NCBI GenBank assembly: GCA_001643675.2 | Contig: LSRY02000009.1 | Location: forward strand, 1,873,001-1,937,000 | Source of the DNA: Monocercomonoides exilis | Taxonomy: Eukaryota > Preaxostyla > Oxymonadida > Polymastigidae | Length of the DNA: 64,000 nt | Direction of reading: 5' to 3' | In this document: positions 44,090 to 55,329 of the stretch, piece by piece | Position numbering within the stretch: position 1 is the first letter of the stretch | How the letters are laid out: the number at the start of each line of letters is the position of its first letter | The notes under the pieces: model-generated | Databases searched by the model: none | The model's input: only the letters and a program-made list of their open reading frames with translations | Told to the model about the DNA's origin: nothing | Program-made: the position numbers and the translations under genes

Positions 44090-44770
44090 TACATAAAATA
44101 AAAAGTTTCGAAAATCATACTTAATAACTCCAAAAAAATGCTATTATTACCAATCACACATATTTCACATTTCTGTTCGTCTGTCTTTGCCACATCTCCT
44201 CTAAAATCCGTCCATAATGAGAAATATGTAAAAATTGTTAAGTCAATTATCTTTACAGTAAACTTTTGAAGATGTTTGCACCAGATAACCTCAAATTTGA
44301 AGCATCTGCAAAAGAATAAGGAGAAGTTGAAACAGGAGAAGAAGAAAATATTGGATATGCCTGAGAAGTTTGACTGATCGGGGAGCTCACAAACTGTGGC
44401 AGCTTTTCGTTCTGCACAAATTCTTTGCTTGACTCGTTCTCCTTCTTCAAAATCCTCTTTTTCTCTTCAATGCGTCTCCTCAACTCTGATTTCTAATTCA
44501 ACTTCTCAGTCATCTTCTCGCCTGTCTTTTCTCCTTCATTCAGCTTCCTCAGCTCCTCATGAAGTTTTGCCTTTTCCTTTTCTGTATGCTCTTTCCTGAA
44601 CCTCTTCAACTTCCTTGTCACTTTTAATAACTCTCCATTCCACTTTGTCATCTCCTGTTCCACAAATTTTATAGAATAGTATCATGTACTGCTTCATAAC
44701 AGACACAAGCTCGTCAAAGGAGGAGATTATCTCTTGAAAGTTGACAAGCTGAATTTTGTTGACCAAACTG
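44090..44770 (-). pseudogene. Coiled-coil protein with Ser-rich linker (one in-frame TAG)
   Basis: The minus frame reads EQEMTKWNGELLKVTRKLKR, KLHEELRKLNEGEKTGEKMT, then a TAG at 44493-44495. The same frame continues with RRRIEEKKRILKKENESSKE and a Ser-rich linker (SSPISQTSQAYPIFSSSPVS). A 60-70 bp intron (GTAAAG...TTTTAG, about 44200-44268) then joins LRLSGANIFKSLL to GDVAKTDEQKCEICVIGNNS. Apart from the TAG the gene looks readable. I recall a similar coiled-coil plus Ser-rich linker arrangement in oxymonad proteins with a SPRY-like C-terminal domain, but no such domain is present here. Confidence 0.45.
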
Positions 44771-44879
44771 GTTTTTTAACTTGGAAGGAAAGAGGCTGCA
44801 TTGGCTACTCATGGATGATATTGTAAATTGAAAAAGTGGATGGAAGCGAGGTTAGATGATAAACAGTGTTCACTAATAT

Positions 44880-45560
44880 GTCTTGTGGGCTGCTTTTACA
44901 GTTTGTGACTTCTGAGACACATCTGCAAAAAGATGAACTGTGGTAATAACTTTTGAGGTATTTGACTTTTCTGAGTTCTTTGCTTTCTACTCCTCCTCTC
45001 TCTGCATAATCTCTCGTTTGTACTCCTCAATCATCATTCTCCTCTTTTCTTTGTTGTTCCATACCAGCTTTTTCATTTGCTCCTCAAAACGCTATTCCTC
45101 CCAGAATATCATCGTTAGCAACAACATTAACAACAAGTGAGTCAAATGCAACGTAAGTTTCGCCTTGGTAAGTGTATAAATATTGTGTATTGACATTGGT
45201 TTATACATATAATGCTTCAGGTTCGTATCATTCTCCTTCTTCTCATGCATCTGCTGCATTTCGGTCTTCAGCTTCTCCTCTCCATCATCCCCCGGTAGCC
45301 ACAGTTAGTCAACAAGATACTTTTTTTCCACTTCATGAAATATTTGCTTCCACGAAGCCACTTCGATTGCCTTATCGTCTTCTCTCCTTCCGTCTTCTTT
45401 CCATTCGCTTTGCACCAATCGCAGTGCCCTCATCTCATTCGCTGCCTCGTGGTGTTGTAGCTCGATTTCTGAGTCCTTCTTCTTTTCTTTTTCTCTTTCT
45501 TTCTCATTCATTATATCTTATGAGCAATTTCTCAACGCGCATTGCACTCATCTCACGTTG
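44880..45560 (-). pseudogene. Coiled-coil protein fragment interrupted only by TAA/TAG
   Basis: One minus frame contains EKEREKEKKKDSEIELQHHE, EDDKAIEVASWKQIFHEVEK, then after a TAA LWLPGDDGEEKLKTEMQQMH, and further on RFEEQMKKLVWNNKEKRRMM and IEEYKREIMQREEE, KAKNSEKSNTSKVITTVHLF. Stops lie near 45528, 45303, 45092 and 44998, all TAA or TAG, with no frameshift. It probably belongs to the same gene as 44090-44770 or a neighbour. The highly charged helices predict a cytoskeletal-type coiled coil; function unknown. Confidence 0.45.
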
Positions 45561-45659
45561 TTGATCTCTGTGAATGTCTTTCCTTACAATCTGACAGAGA
45601 AAATTTGAAAATCTTGACGAAAAATAATTGGCGCCTGCGCCGTTATCGTATCGCTGATG

Positions 45660-46900
45660 CTGTAACATAAGATTATTTTCTTCTTTGGAATGAAGAGGAG
45701 GAGGAAAATAAAAGGAGGAGGAGAAGAGGAGGAGTAGAAGAGGAAAGAGAAGGAAGAGAAGAAGAAAAAAAAACCAGATTATTTGAGAATACAACTAAAG
45801 TTAGATCAGATGGAGAAGAAGAAGACATGAAATTTCATTATTAAAGTTGTCATTAGTGAATTTCACAAATAAGTTAAACACTATCACTCACAAAACGGGA
45901 ACAAAGAAACTTTCCTTGAAAATATTATTATATGAATAACATTTATTCTTATCATCAAAAAAAAGCAATTCAGATCACATATATGTAAAGAAAGAAAAAG
46001 AAAGAAAAATCTTTTTTCAAATATTAGTGTAAATGCGCTCAAACAAAAAAACGAAAAAATGATGAATAAAGCTTAATCAGCTTCATGATAAATCGAAGCA
46101 ATATGATGTCAATAACAAACTCCGTCATAAGATTCCCGTCGATTTTTCTGTGATTTGTACATAATATTCAAAAGCTATGTTTTCAATTGGATGCTCATCT
46201 TTGGACTTTCCTTCGCTCTCTGAATTCTGTTCTTTTTTTCGGATTCTTTTATCTCCGTTCCTTTCTTCGTTCATTTTCACTTATTTCCTTATTAACAAAA
46301 CATTTATCTTTGCATTCAAAATCTTCTTTGCATCAAAAAGTGAATTCCAAAAAATATTTTTGTCTCTATTGAAGTGTAATTCATCATTTAGGTAATATTT
46401 ATGAATCTTTTTTAGCGTTTTTCCGTGCTTCAAAAACGCTTCGCAGGCATTTCAATTTTCTGAAAAGAAAGCGTTACAGCAAATTGTTGAAAAGCAACAG
46501 TTGTATTTATAAATCATTCACAATTGATTTTTTAAACAGAATATTATATTGTTGCAATGAAAACAAACTATATGAATTACCTTTTTGATCAATGTCAATA
46601 GATAAATCATTCAATGATTCACTCCTCAATTGAGAATTATTTATACAAATATTATCGTTTATTCAAAGCAAAATCAACAAAAGTTCTGGTTTTTATTTCA
46701 ACGTTCCTTAAATTACTAATCCAATCTGCTCTGAAAATGTGTAGAAAACTTGTGAATAATTACTCAATATTAATATTATACTTCTCTTGATCTTTTAACT
46801 GAACAAAAAATTAATTGAAAAACGAATAAATAAAATAGAAAGCAATGTGATACATTATAAAAAAACATCAAATGTCGACATTTGAAAAACAGAAAAAAAA
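45660..46900. other. Spacer: GGA-rich repeat then AT-rich DNA
   Basis: GGAGGA/GAAGAA microsatellite (45690-45770) is followed by AT-rich sequence with no supported gene. Confidence 0.4.
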
Positions 46901-46960
46901 ACAAAACTAATGAAAAAAAAGAATTTAAATATTGAAACGAATTTATTAAATGATTGTCTG

Positions 46961-47060
46961 CCCTGGGAGGCTGATTATGGACCCAAAACCTTCAAGGGAC
47001 TGTGCTGGACAGGTCACAGCACAGTCCCAGGACGGAATCAGCCTAGCCCCATTTATTTCA
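46961..47060 (+). ncRNA. GC-rich island with nested perfect stems (candidate structured RNA)
   Basis: In an AT-rich background, GGCTGATT (46969-46976) pairs with AATCAGCC (47036-47043). Inside it GGGACTGTGCT (46996-47006) pairs with AGCACAGTCCC (47018-47028) around an 11-nt loop. Additional G-C pairs could extend the outer stem. The arrangement is that of a small structured RNA, but I match it to no known snRNA, RNase P or SRP motif. It could also be a short coding stretch (plus frame with CLPWEADYGPKTFKGLCWTG). Confidence 0.25.
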
Positions 47061-47424
47061 CTCAAGAGCGAAAATTGGGGTACAAGAAAGCATTTGTTGG
47101 AAGCAAACACTTACTGGCTTGAGCAGCAGACGAATCAAAAAAACGTCGTTCGTTTCAATTTAAAATTCAACAAAAACAAAATTACTCATCAAGAAGACCA
47201 GAACTTTAATATCAAATTGTATCCTATTTTTTCCTATCATTTAATAGTTTTCTTGTAGCATTCCCTATTTCAAACATTTCTGTTTTGCGAGAATATTTTT
47301 TTGAGGATTATATCATCCTTTCATCTCTTGTGCTTTTTTCAAGAAAGTTCATTAACTCTTTTCCTCGGGAATCTTGTGGTGAACACACAGATCTGAAAAT
47401 TTGATGACCTCGTTTCTCATAGAA

Positions 47425-50400
47425 CTAATACGTCTTTATGGGCTTCGCTTCAATTTTCCTCCGTCGTATTTTGTTTCCAGAAGAGTGTCTGAGTTTGTAA
47501 AGAAAAAGAAGAAAATAAAAACAAAATTTACATAAGTGTATCACACTTGACAAAATATCGCGTTGTCTTTTGATTATTATCCGAGTTGTTTTGGAGGGAA
47601 TCATATGAGTCATCTGTATGGTCTTTCAGAAATTTCATAAGTTCATCAATATTATTAAGTGAAGATCCATTGGGCAAGTTATTTTTAACACAGTTTGTCA
47701 GATTCCCGAATTCTCCATCACATTCACTTTTTCCATGTTTTTCACTGAAAAAGGAAAGAGTTGTTCGTTTGCCTTTGACGGGAGAAGAGTTGTCAGAAAG
47801 GAGAAAATGCATAAGCTGGGAATACCGAAAGTGTGGCCCTGTATCACATTCAAAATGAAGAGTTTGCTTTTCTTTGACGATTTCATTTTCCAAAACTTGC
47901 TTCAGGCATTCAATGGTGAAACAGTAGTCGTGAGATAGAGCGTTTGAGAAGAAGTTAAAAATGTGCTTTTCTTTGTCTCCTTTCTTGTTAACAATGTAAA
48001 CAATTACACAAAAATGTGTGATTTCCTCTTTTTCGTAATAATCTCGGCTTATTTGATTTTTGCAAATTGGAAGCGTCCAATTTTCTTTAAAGTCGAACAA
48101 AACAAACGCCTCCGAAAAAGAAATGTTCTTTTTGATTTGATGGAAGTGCTGACGTTGATTTGATGCAAGAAAACGATGCTTTTCAATAAGCCTTATTGTT
48201 TGTTGCTCTTGATCATTCAATGTTTGTGATTTTGTTTTCAGATATTCTTCTTTTTTCTTCAGATGATTGAACATTTCACATAAGTTGCACAAGTCAGTTC
48301 GCCAAGAAGCCCTTTTAAGGAATTTTGTCTTTTTGTAAAAAGAACTTTTTGACATTTTTATATTCGTGGTTTCCATTAACTTTCTGAAGAGCTGCGCTTT
48401 TGTTGCATTGATGATGCGAACTTTTTGTTTTTTAATATGTGAATAAGAATTGTTTGGAGAACCATGAAAGAATGGATTATTGACGCTTGCATTTTGAGAA
48501 TCTTGATGTCGATAATTGTGAAGGGTTGAAAAGTGTTGATTAGGATATGTTGATCTGTTTTTTGTTTCACTCAATTGGATGGATATAATCATTTCTGGAA
48601 AGAGAGATTGTTTTCCATGTGGTTTTGAAAATGCAGTTGAATTATGAGTGAGATGATTATTAATTGTTGAATTATTTGTTTCCCAGTCATTTGAGTTCGT
48701 TTGATAATTGCAATTAGAAGAAAATTCGTTGGAAAAAGGAAGAAATGAAGTGTCTATTTCAGATGAAGTGGAACATCCGGAAGGTCTATTTGACAAATCA
48801 AATAAGGTCGATTTTTTATGGTGATTTTCTGATGAAGAATGAACGTTTGTAATTTCATCATATGTTTTTGAAGGTGAAGTGGAATGATGTGAATTTCTCG
48901 TATAAGGATGAAGTGAATAAGAAGGATCTTGAAATAAACCATCACAATTAATATTTACCGAACGAACATTTGTTTTCCTCTGATTCACGAATGAAATATT
49001 ATTAGAAAAAGAACTTCCTTGATGTGACAGTCCCAATTGGAACAAATATGGTGAAGTAATATCAGAAACAGGAATGCATCCACGATTCTCCTGAGAATAC
49101 ACGATCATAAACGGAATTGAACCTTTGTTTATGTGAGAGTTTGTTTCTGTTGTAATTTCGTTATTAATGAAGGATATTTCTCCGTCGTTACAAATATACC
49201 AACTATCTTTGGATGATGTACATTTTGGCGATGGGCATCTGCTTCTACACATTGCATAAAAATGTCCACAATCTTTAGATCCTTGATGAAAAAGCAAGGC
49301 TACCAAACTGTAATTGTGGGAATTCTCTGTATAAGAACGATGAGAAATCATCGTTCCATTTAATTCAGAAAATGAGATTGCGGGTGGAACATTAAATATT
49401 CTCTTTTGGTTATCAATGTCGGATTCGAGAGTGAATGTTAAAATGTGAGGGAATTGTTTTATTTTCATCGATGAAAATTGATTAGTAGTTTTTTGATATT
49501 GGACGCAGAAAGCTTCTCTGTTGTTGGTATTTGTTTAGCTTATCCTGAATGATTTGTTTAACTCGGAAATGACATCTCTCCCATGAAGTCGAATTAATGG
49601 GGTGGATTCAATCATTCCTAACTCTAACCTCCCGCATTCGTTGCACTTTCTGGGGTAGCAGATTTTGGCTGACATTTTATTTGTAATCATTGGAGTTATA
49701 GATGAAAGATCGCTAAACAAATTAGAAAATGTCTCATAGCATTCCTGTTGTTCACCGTTTTTGAGTCCATGCCTTTTTTCCCAGTTTCTTACGAAAGGCA
49801 AGGACCAAGATTGTGGGACATTATCATTGTTTATGTTAACTGAAAAATCCAACGGTTGAACAATGTCCAGCAAACGATGAAAATAGTGTGAAATTTTCCC
49901 TTTTCGAGTACAAAATCGTTCTGAGTGGAAATAAATAGAACGGAACACTTGTAACATTGAAGTAAGATAACAAGTGTTTCCCATGTTTGGTAACGGATAA
50001 TAAGTATTGTATTCTCTCTGTGTTCCAGTTTGTGCAGCGTGCTGATTATTCTGTGAACAGCATTCGATGATTGATCTGCAAGAAGAAATTGAGCCTTGAC
50101 TATTCTTTATAGAATTTTCATTGGTATCGTTGGAATAATGCAGTTCTTCATTTTTTTCAATCTCCATATTTTCTCCATTATTACTTTGCGGTGCTAATTC
50201 TGATAAATCCAAATTTATTTCCGGTTCGAAACAGCTTTCTTCATCCATTTCGCATTGAACGTCCAAAAGCGAAATTTCATCATCTATCTCCATGTGAATG
50301 AATTCATTGTTTTTTGAATTGTTGGATTCCTCTTCTGTCTGCAAACATTCGCTTCTTGTGTTGTTCTCTGTGAAATAATGATATAGAGGATCTTCATCTT

Positions 50401-51177
50401 CTTCCATCTCGTCGCTGCAGTTTATGATTTTGAAATCATCATCTATCTCCATTGAAGATTCTGAAAGTGATAATTCTTCAACACTTTTAATTAAAGTACA
50501 CAATTAGAAGACAAACTGTTATTTTGTTGTGACAACTTACAAATGCATTTCGATGATTCAGTTGAGTTTTCATTTATGAAATCAGTGAAAACTTTTTCAT
50601 CTTCTGGACTCATCTCTATGAAAATGTTAATATATAACAAAGAACAAATTTAAGATGAACAGTTTCACATTTTTTTCAATTAAGAATTAGATCAAACTTC
50701 GTTTTGATGGGGGAAGAGCAGCCTTTTTTGGAGTTAGAAAATCAAACGATGTGTACGAGCTATTATCCTTTGCGTGATAATAGCTTCCATGAGAGCATTC
50801 AAAGCCCAAATCGATCAATTGCGAGAGGGCATATTCCTGGCAAACACATTTTAAAAGCGTCACTTTTGTATGTGGATTTTCTTCTCGATTATACGCAGAC
50901 GCTAATCGCAAAATTACATATAGATTTCGATCTTCAGTAATTAAATATTTTAATGAGTTTAATTAATATAAATTTAAAATAAGAAAAACAAAAACAAACC
51001 GTTAAATATTTTTTGAATCTGGGGAAATATTTTTTTACCCGTATTTGTATGGAATAACATGTACTTCAGCATTTCCACACAGTCATTTGCAGATTTGTTT
51101 GTTAGATACTCCCAAACATTTCTGCATCTTTCGCTTTTCCTCGAGTTTGATAAAAGAGAAAACTTGATTCGTTCCAT
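47425..51177 (-). CDS. Ubiquitin-specific protease fused to a DDE-transposase-like core, copy B
   Basis: Exons: about 51000-51177 (SRKSERC, KSANDCVEML), 50698-50931 (SAYNREENPHTKVTLLKCVC), 50541-50615, and a long exon from 50483. The protease has NMGNTCYLTSMLQVF (Cys 49970-49972), GEQQECY, KCNEC, SKDCGHFYAMCR (His 49262-49264) and WYICND. Then follow DLCNLC (near 48290), LFDFKENW (Asp 48092-48094), LHFECDTGPHFRYSQ (Asp 47843-47845) and SEKHGKSECDGEFG (near 47720). These match my recollection of a eukaryotic transposase-like family with D-F-x-E-N and HGKxxxDG motifs. One in-frame TAA (49535-49537) interrupts an otherwise continuous frame. A small 3' intron (47489-47531) may add a basic tail ending at 47425. 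Confidence 0.8.
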
Positions 51178-51403
51178 GACTCAGCAAAAAATAGTTTATT
51201 CTTTGTGATAACAACGTTCCACAAATGGGATGATCAGCCAAATCTTTTATCATTGAAAATATCAGTATTCGAAAAGCATTCTAAAATGTTTATATATGAA
51301 ATTGAGTTTATGATATTAAGAGTTGCTTGATATTTAACAATATTGAACAGATGAAAGTTTATCTTGAGACAGCTTTCATTTGAAGAATTATCATGTTTTT
51401 GGG

Positions 51404-51590
51404 TTATTTCTGAAAAAATGTGACCAAAGGAAAGCGGGAAATGCATTTCTGTAAAGAAAAAGTGTGCGTTGCTTCTCCAACATGGACAACAAACAAGTCT
51501 GATTTTTTTTGAGTAATTTTGGTTTTCGTAATAATGTAAAAATAAATAACGCAATATTTTTCCACATCATTATCATTATTTGTGTTAGCC
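51404..51590 (-). CDS. Candidate 5' exon of copy B
   Basis: The frame reads MANTNNDNDVEKYCVIYFYI, then KSDLFVVHVGEATHTFSLQK and ISRFPLVTFFQK before TAA. A peptide with the same hydrophobic pattern lies upstream of the orphan exon 1 at 8390-8590. It may be an additional upstream exon or a second small ORF of the element. Confidence 0.35.
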
Positions 51591-51719
51591 ATAATGAAAA
51601 ATGAAGCTACAAATTTATTTGCGAAATGTTCCTGTTTATAAGAATATGGATTCCTTCTTGTCGAAATTTTCGAAAAGATCGCTTTAAATACAAGAAAATG
51701 CATTCCATTCAATCTTCGA

Positions 51720-53130
51720 AAATTCTTCTTTTCTCATCCTCCTTCATCATCATCATCATCTTCTTCTTCTTATCAGCATTCTTCATCAATCATTTCACTC
51801 AACTCACTTTTTCCTTCATCAGAATTCATTTTTCTTTCACAATTATCGAAAAAATACTTTTATCTCCTGTCATATTGCAACCTCATCTTCAAACAAACTT
51901 GTTTCTTCCTAAGCCAATATTGCTCAATTGCAGAGCTTCAGCAGATAATTTTTTCACAACTCTTCCATAATCACGCAACTCTTTCATTTTCCATTCGACA
52001 ATCTTTCATTTCCGATCTTCAGCTTCCTTTCAACTTTCAATCAACAGTCAATCTGTATCAAAATAATTATTCTAAAATGGCTGCACCAACTTCAAATTAT
52101 TTATTCTACCTCAAAGGGTTCTGTGAAGCATTGTGTTTTCAGTTGGAATTGCTCTCAATTTGTGATTAGAGTTTTGGAGCAAGAATTTGGTTTATTCTTG
52201 TTTACCGTTTTTTTTTTAATTGTTCTTTTCAAACTTATTGAGTTTTTGGACATGTTTAAAATATTTTAATAGTCACAAAAAATAAGCTTCAATGTTGATT
52301 TATGATCTTTTGGTTGCATTTTTAAAAAATATTAAAATTACAAATAAACAATTGAAAAGAGATATTCACAAAAGTCACTAATAACAAATGTGAACGACCA
52401 ATTTAACAAAGGAAATGGTATATGCATGAGTAGTCAATTTGATTGTTTATACTGTACACTTCTCGAAAGAACTGAAGAAATCTGATAAACACTTGCAAAC
52501 TTTATTGATGTTTCTTAGTCAAATACAAACATTCTGTTATGTCTCCTTTTATTTTGCAATCAATAAAATCGGAATTTTCTGAATATTAACTATTCAAAGT
52601 TCGATATCATCCAATTTGCAATGATATTTCAAAAAAAGAAAAAAAGAAAGAAAAAGAAAAAGGAAAACACAACGAAGTTTCATCATTTTGAGGTGAATGA
52701 CTTCATCAACTGTTTGAACTTTCTGATGCGAAAATTGAAGAAATCAAAGTGAAGTTTGTTGGTCAACTTTTAAAAAATTATCTCACATCTCTTACACATT
52801 TTAAATACAGGAAAACAGCACAGCATTATTCTTGTCGTTCTAATTTTTTTGACTTCGTCTTATTCTATTGAAGCAGAACGTAGATCTTCTTCTCCATTCA
52901 GGAGGCAGAGCAGCGAAGAAAAGAAAGCGGAAGGAGATGACAAGTAATTATCATCTTCATCTTCGCCTGCAATTAACTCTTCGTATTCGTCGGCGGTTTC
53001 GTCGTCATTCACGTCTGCAGTAGCGATGGACGATATCGATTGACGGATGCGGATTGCTGTGTCAGAAGAAGCTGGGGCGCATGCAAATCAAAAGAATTCG
53101 TAACGGAAGGAGCAACTGATGCTTCAAGGG
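51720..53130. other. AT-rich spacer
   Basis: A plus ORF at 51626-51970 is Phe/Ile/Ser-rich and not supported. The stretch has a GAAAAA run near 52630-52665. The GC content rises after 52900 where the next broken gene begins. Confidence 0.35.
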
Positions 53131-53139
53131 ATATGTTGT

Positions 53140-54520
53140 GGCTCGGCGGGGAATGCTGAATGAAGGTGTTGTGCGTGCGTACGATATGGCGCTTTCGGCG
53201 ATGCTTTCTGTTCCGTTTGTTGGTCAGGCTCCATAGCTTGCAGCATCTGTGAGTACGAAGTCGGGAAGAAAGTGGATCGTTGCAGCGGCAGATGTGAATG
53301 TGCTCCCATCGATCTGCGATCTATTTGAACCTTCGCTGCTTCCGTCGGTGATAGCGCGGCTGGTGTCGCAATCACTGCAGTCGAGGCGTGTTGTGGAAAA
53401 GCTGGAAGGCAAAGGGATGGGATGAAGGAGAAGAGGAAAGGAGTGAAGAGGAAAAGATTGAAGAGGAAGAAAAGGAGAGAGCGAAGAATGAGAAGAAGGG
53501 GATTTAGAAGAGACTTTTTTCGCTGACGCAAATAATTGGGATAGAGCGGATTGTCCCACTGCGTGATGTGAGCAAGAAGATGGTGATGAAGGAAATGAAG
53601 GCGATTCTGTTGGCTGATTTTCCTTATGGGGAATATGAGCTGTTAGAGTGGGCGACGGGGCTGCGGACGTCTATTTCGCTGAATGAGCCACTGAAGATGG
53701 TTGAAAACAACGAGAAAGATGGAATGAACGGGGAAAAAATGATCGAAAAATCGAAAGAAGATATCGATTGCGGTGTGAGACAGGACAACACATCGTTTCT
53801 AAATGGTATGAGGAAGATTTGGTGACGAGGAGGTGATGCTGCAGTTGTGATTGCGGGAGTTAGGCAGATGAGAGAAGGAGTGGAAGCAAGGAAAGAAGAT
53901 GTGACTCTGAGCAACTGCACAGCAATTACACGTGTGTATGTGTTTGGGAGTGTGCTTGCGCATGTGTTTGATGCAGAGATGCAGCTTACGGTGTTGGAGG
54001 AAGGAAGTCAGGTGGAGGTGGAAACAGCAAAGGTTGCGGGGTCGTTCGACATGTCGGACAAGAGGCTGAACACAGAGCAAGAATACATTCAGCGAAGACA
54101 GATGGCAGCAGTGTGTTTGGGGAACACACTGGATGCGCACTCTGTGCTGATGCACGGGGTTGTGACGCAGGAGACTTGGAGGAAGGAGGCGAGCGCATTT
54201 GCAGGGGACGCGATCTGCGGAGGAGCAGCAAGCGGAGAGATGATGGCAGACATGATGGCGAGGAAGAAGAAGATGATGATGATGAACGGGGCGATGGAAG
54301 GGGGAATGGGAGGAGTGCGGAACTGGAGGAGGAGCCTGGCAGACTGGAAGAACATTGACTTTTTGGGGGAAACGACGACACTTGTGTTGAAGCACCAGGG
54401 GAAAAGAAGAGGAGGCGTGTGGTTATCCCGATGGAGGTGATTGCAGTGAAGGGGCAGAGCACTGTGACTGTGGTATCGACAGACGATGAGTATTTAGTGG
54501 AGAAAAATGTATGATTGGAT
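53140..54520 (+). pseudogene. Large broken gene, 5' part
   Basis: Coding blocks follow on the plus strand. NEGVVRAYDMALSAMLSVPF and GRKWIVAAADVNVLPSICDL (53140-53330) lie in one frame broken by a TAG near 53239. Next are PLRDVSKKMVMKEMKAILLA and FPYGEYELLEWATGLRTSIS (53540-53825). A TGA at 53823 lies inside a possible 39-bp intron (GTATGAGG...CTGCAG) whose removal gives SFLNVVIAGVRQMREGVEAR. Then come VTLSNCTAITRVYVFGSVLA and FDMSDKRLNTEQEYIQRRQM to 54400. A frame change follows, with VVIPMEVIAVKGQSTVTVVS before TGA at 54511. The sequence is much more GC-rich than its flanks. I recognise no enzyme. I suspect one very large protein that continues to 56.7 kb. Confidence 0.5.
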
Positions 54521-54745
54521 CTGAATCTGTGCCGTGGGAGAAGGAAAACGGAGGGAAGAGAAGGATGATTGAAAGAAATAAGGCTAATGAATGTGTTTGA
54601 TTCGAAGAAGAATGTTTTGCAGAAGATGCACTCGGAGCTGATACTGAAAGAAAGTGTTGAAAAGAAGATATTGTGAAGCAATTGATGAAAACGAAGAGCA
54701 AGAGAAAAAGTAAGAAGAAAAGGAGAAAGAAGAGAAGGAGAAGAA

Positions 54746-55309
54746 TTGCTGGAGAGGAGTTTGAGGAGGTGTGTGGCGCCGGTGGAGAAAGTGGAAAATC
54801 AGCTGAGGTTGCAGCTGATAGACAAGAAAGAAGAGGAGAAGGTGTTTGAGACTGCTCTTCGATCAGGACTGGAGGTTGAGTGGTTGATTGAGGCAGAAGA
54901 AGAAGAAGAAGAAAGAGGAAGAAAGAGCAGTGTGAAAGGAGCATCGGAGCGAGCATTCAACGAAGGAGGGGATTTGGGGAAGATGGAAGTGCAGGTGAGG
55001 GCGATGCAAGGGAAGATAATTCGAGTATGCGTGAAGAAGGAGACTACGGTGGAGGAGCTGAAGGAGCTTGTGCGGAAGAAAGAAGGGAATCCGCCTGACA
55101 TGCAGAAGATTGTCTTCAACAATGTGCAGCTGAGTGACATGCGCACGATGAGCGGGTGGTTCATCCGGAACAACGAAAAGCTGAAGCTGATGCAGCGTCT
55201 GCTGGCGGGGTGCAACGGATGTTCAAGGGCAGATGGGGCAGACGGGGCAGATGGAGAAAGGATCGAGGCCTGGAGCGAGAATGGCAATGCTGATGGTTGG
55301 GATGGCTAG
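54746..55309 (+). pseudogene. Ubiquitin-like domain segment of the large broken gene
   Basis: A plus frame of 187 codons. A charged coiled coil (VENQLRLQLIDKKEEEKVFE) precedes a ubiquitin-like domain at about 54984-55209: MEVQVRAMQGKIIRVCVKKE, TTVEELKELVRKKEGNPPDM, QKIVFNNVQLSDMRTMSGWF, NNEKLKLMQRLLAG. The order beta1-beta2, the KxxIxxKEG-like helix, the PPDxQ motif and the final LxLxxRLxGG-like strand all match the ubiquitin fold. There is no free Gly-Gly terminus, so it is a built-in domain rather than a conjugated modifier. It ends in an Ala/Asp/Gly repeat. Confidence 0.6.
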
Positions 55310-55329
55310 GGCAGGGGCAGAGGCAGGAT

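Noticed and set aside
46910-47122. Protein-coding gene over the GC-rich island
   Set aside because: The frame is short, starts in poly-A and is less striking than the nested stems; kept only as an alternative.
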